From: Rehmannia glutinosa
Taxonomy: Eukaryota > Streptophyta > Magnoliopsida > Lamiales > Orobanchaceae
NCBI GenBank assembly: GCA_016081115.2
Contig: JABTTQ020001487.1
Span: forward strand, 372,001 to 436,000
Reading direction: 5' to 3'
DNA length: 64,000 nucleotides
A program made the translations under genes and the position numbers. How positions within the stretch are numbered: position 1 is the stretch's first letter; the number at the start of each line of letters is the position of its first letter. The notes under the pieces were generated by a model that was not told the DNA's origin, searched no databases, and worked only from the letters and a program-made list of their open reading frames with translations. This document shows positions 63,450 to 64,000 of the stretch, piece by piece.

Positions 63450-64000
63450 GTAATTAATTTTTATCATTTTTACATTTTGGCTAGCCATGATTAATTTCAA
63501 TTAATGGAAATGTGCATATTGAACAAAGTCTTTCACATTCTTTTTCTTAGTGCAAATGTAGTATTGCATCTCAAACAAGGCAACAAAACAACAACCTTGT
63601 GTGTATGTGTGTTTCATGACAATTTTAGTAACTTTCCTTGAATTTCTTATGATGTAAGTTTCTTTGTTATTTTTCAGGTGAATACACATAATTTTTGTTG
63701 TGTAAGTCTCAGAATATAACAAAGGCAGTTGGGTTTTGTCTCCTGCGAGGAGAGGCGACTAGTTCGTGAAGTTAGTTCAAAACTTTTGTATTATATTAAG
63801 TGGAGTATTATATTGTATTATGCTTCTTATATTGTTGATGGTTCTTATAATGTTGATCTTTTTTGGACTAGGCAAAGGATTTTATATATTGTAATGTAGA
63901 ACAGGATGATCCGTTTTATTATTAAATGATCGACTTAATGTTGCAGTTTGTTGTATTCTTGGTATATGGTATTTCAGTTTAATTGTTGTTGTTGCGCTAG
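63450..64000. other. Right end of window, no recognised genes
   Basis: AT-rich. A T-rich tract ending TTTTTCAG at about 63678 followed by an open stretch could be another exon start, but I recognise no protein. Confidence 0.4.

Overview
The window is a repeat-rich stretch of plant nuclear DNA, almost certainly from an angiosperm and probably a eudicot with a large genome. About 54 of the 64 kb can be assigned to LTR retrotransposons, mostly nested in one another and all carrying stop codons or frameshifts. I found no intact host gene, tRNA, rRNA or CRISPR array. The only host-gene-like sequence lies in the last 3 kb.

Layout. (1) 1-4350: 3' part of an Athila-type Ty3/gypsy element (broken envelope-like ORF, long 3' UTR, one complete 1.53 kb LTR) that sits inside a copia reverse transcriptase. 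(2) 4351-26048: two head-to-tail members (A1, A2) of a very large Sirevirus-like Ty1/copia family that meet at one LTR (10558-12117). Both carry a roughly 4-6 kb extra coding region between RNase H and the 3' LTR. A2 is interrupted by a minus-strand solo LTR of the same family with a perfect 5-bp target duplication (AAGCT). (3) 26049-29000: AT-rich, unassigned. (4) 29000-31014: 5' end of a Tat/Ogre-type gypsy element (LTR end, primer-binding site, gag). (5) 31015-33234: internally deleted minus-strand copia element (D). (6) 34152-60911: a chromovirus-type gypsy element (B, about 6.8 kb once its inserts are removed) flanked by CTCTT. It received two later insertions: a full-length 14.0-kb minus-strand Sirevirus-like element (A3, 34385-48390, ACGAG duplication) in its 5' LTR and a 5.9-kb copia element (C, 50209-56129, TGGTG duplication) in its gag. 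(7) 60917-64000: flanking DNA with a 21-bp tandem repeat, a run of CACTA-transposon-like hairpins, and exon-like fragments of three unrelated plant genes: CONSTANS-like B-box, PHD finger, and VAP/MSP domain.

The most interesting points are the possible gene-capturing CACTA element at the right end; the large low-complexity, coiled-coil accessory ORF present in three copies of the copia family; and a shared architecture in which four unrelated LTR families each carry a GC-rich cluster of repeated palindromes 50-170 bp upstream of the TATA box. Element boundaries were set by reading TG...CA termini, primer-binding sites, polypurine tracts and matching target duplications directly. Lineage names are inferred from remembered protein motifs and no database search was possible.
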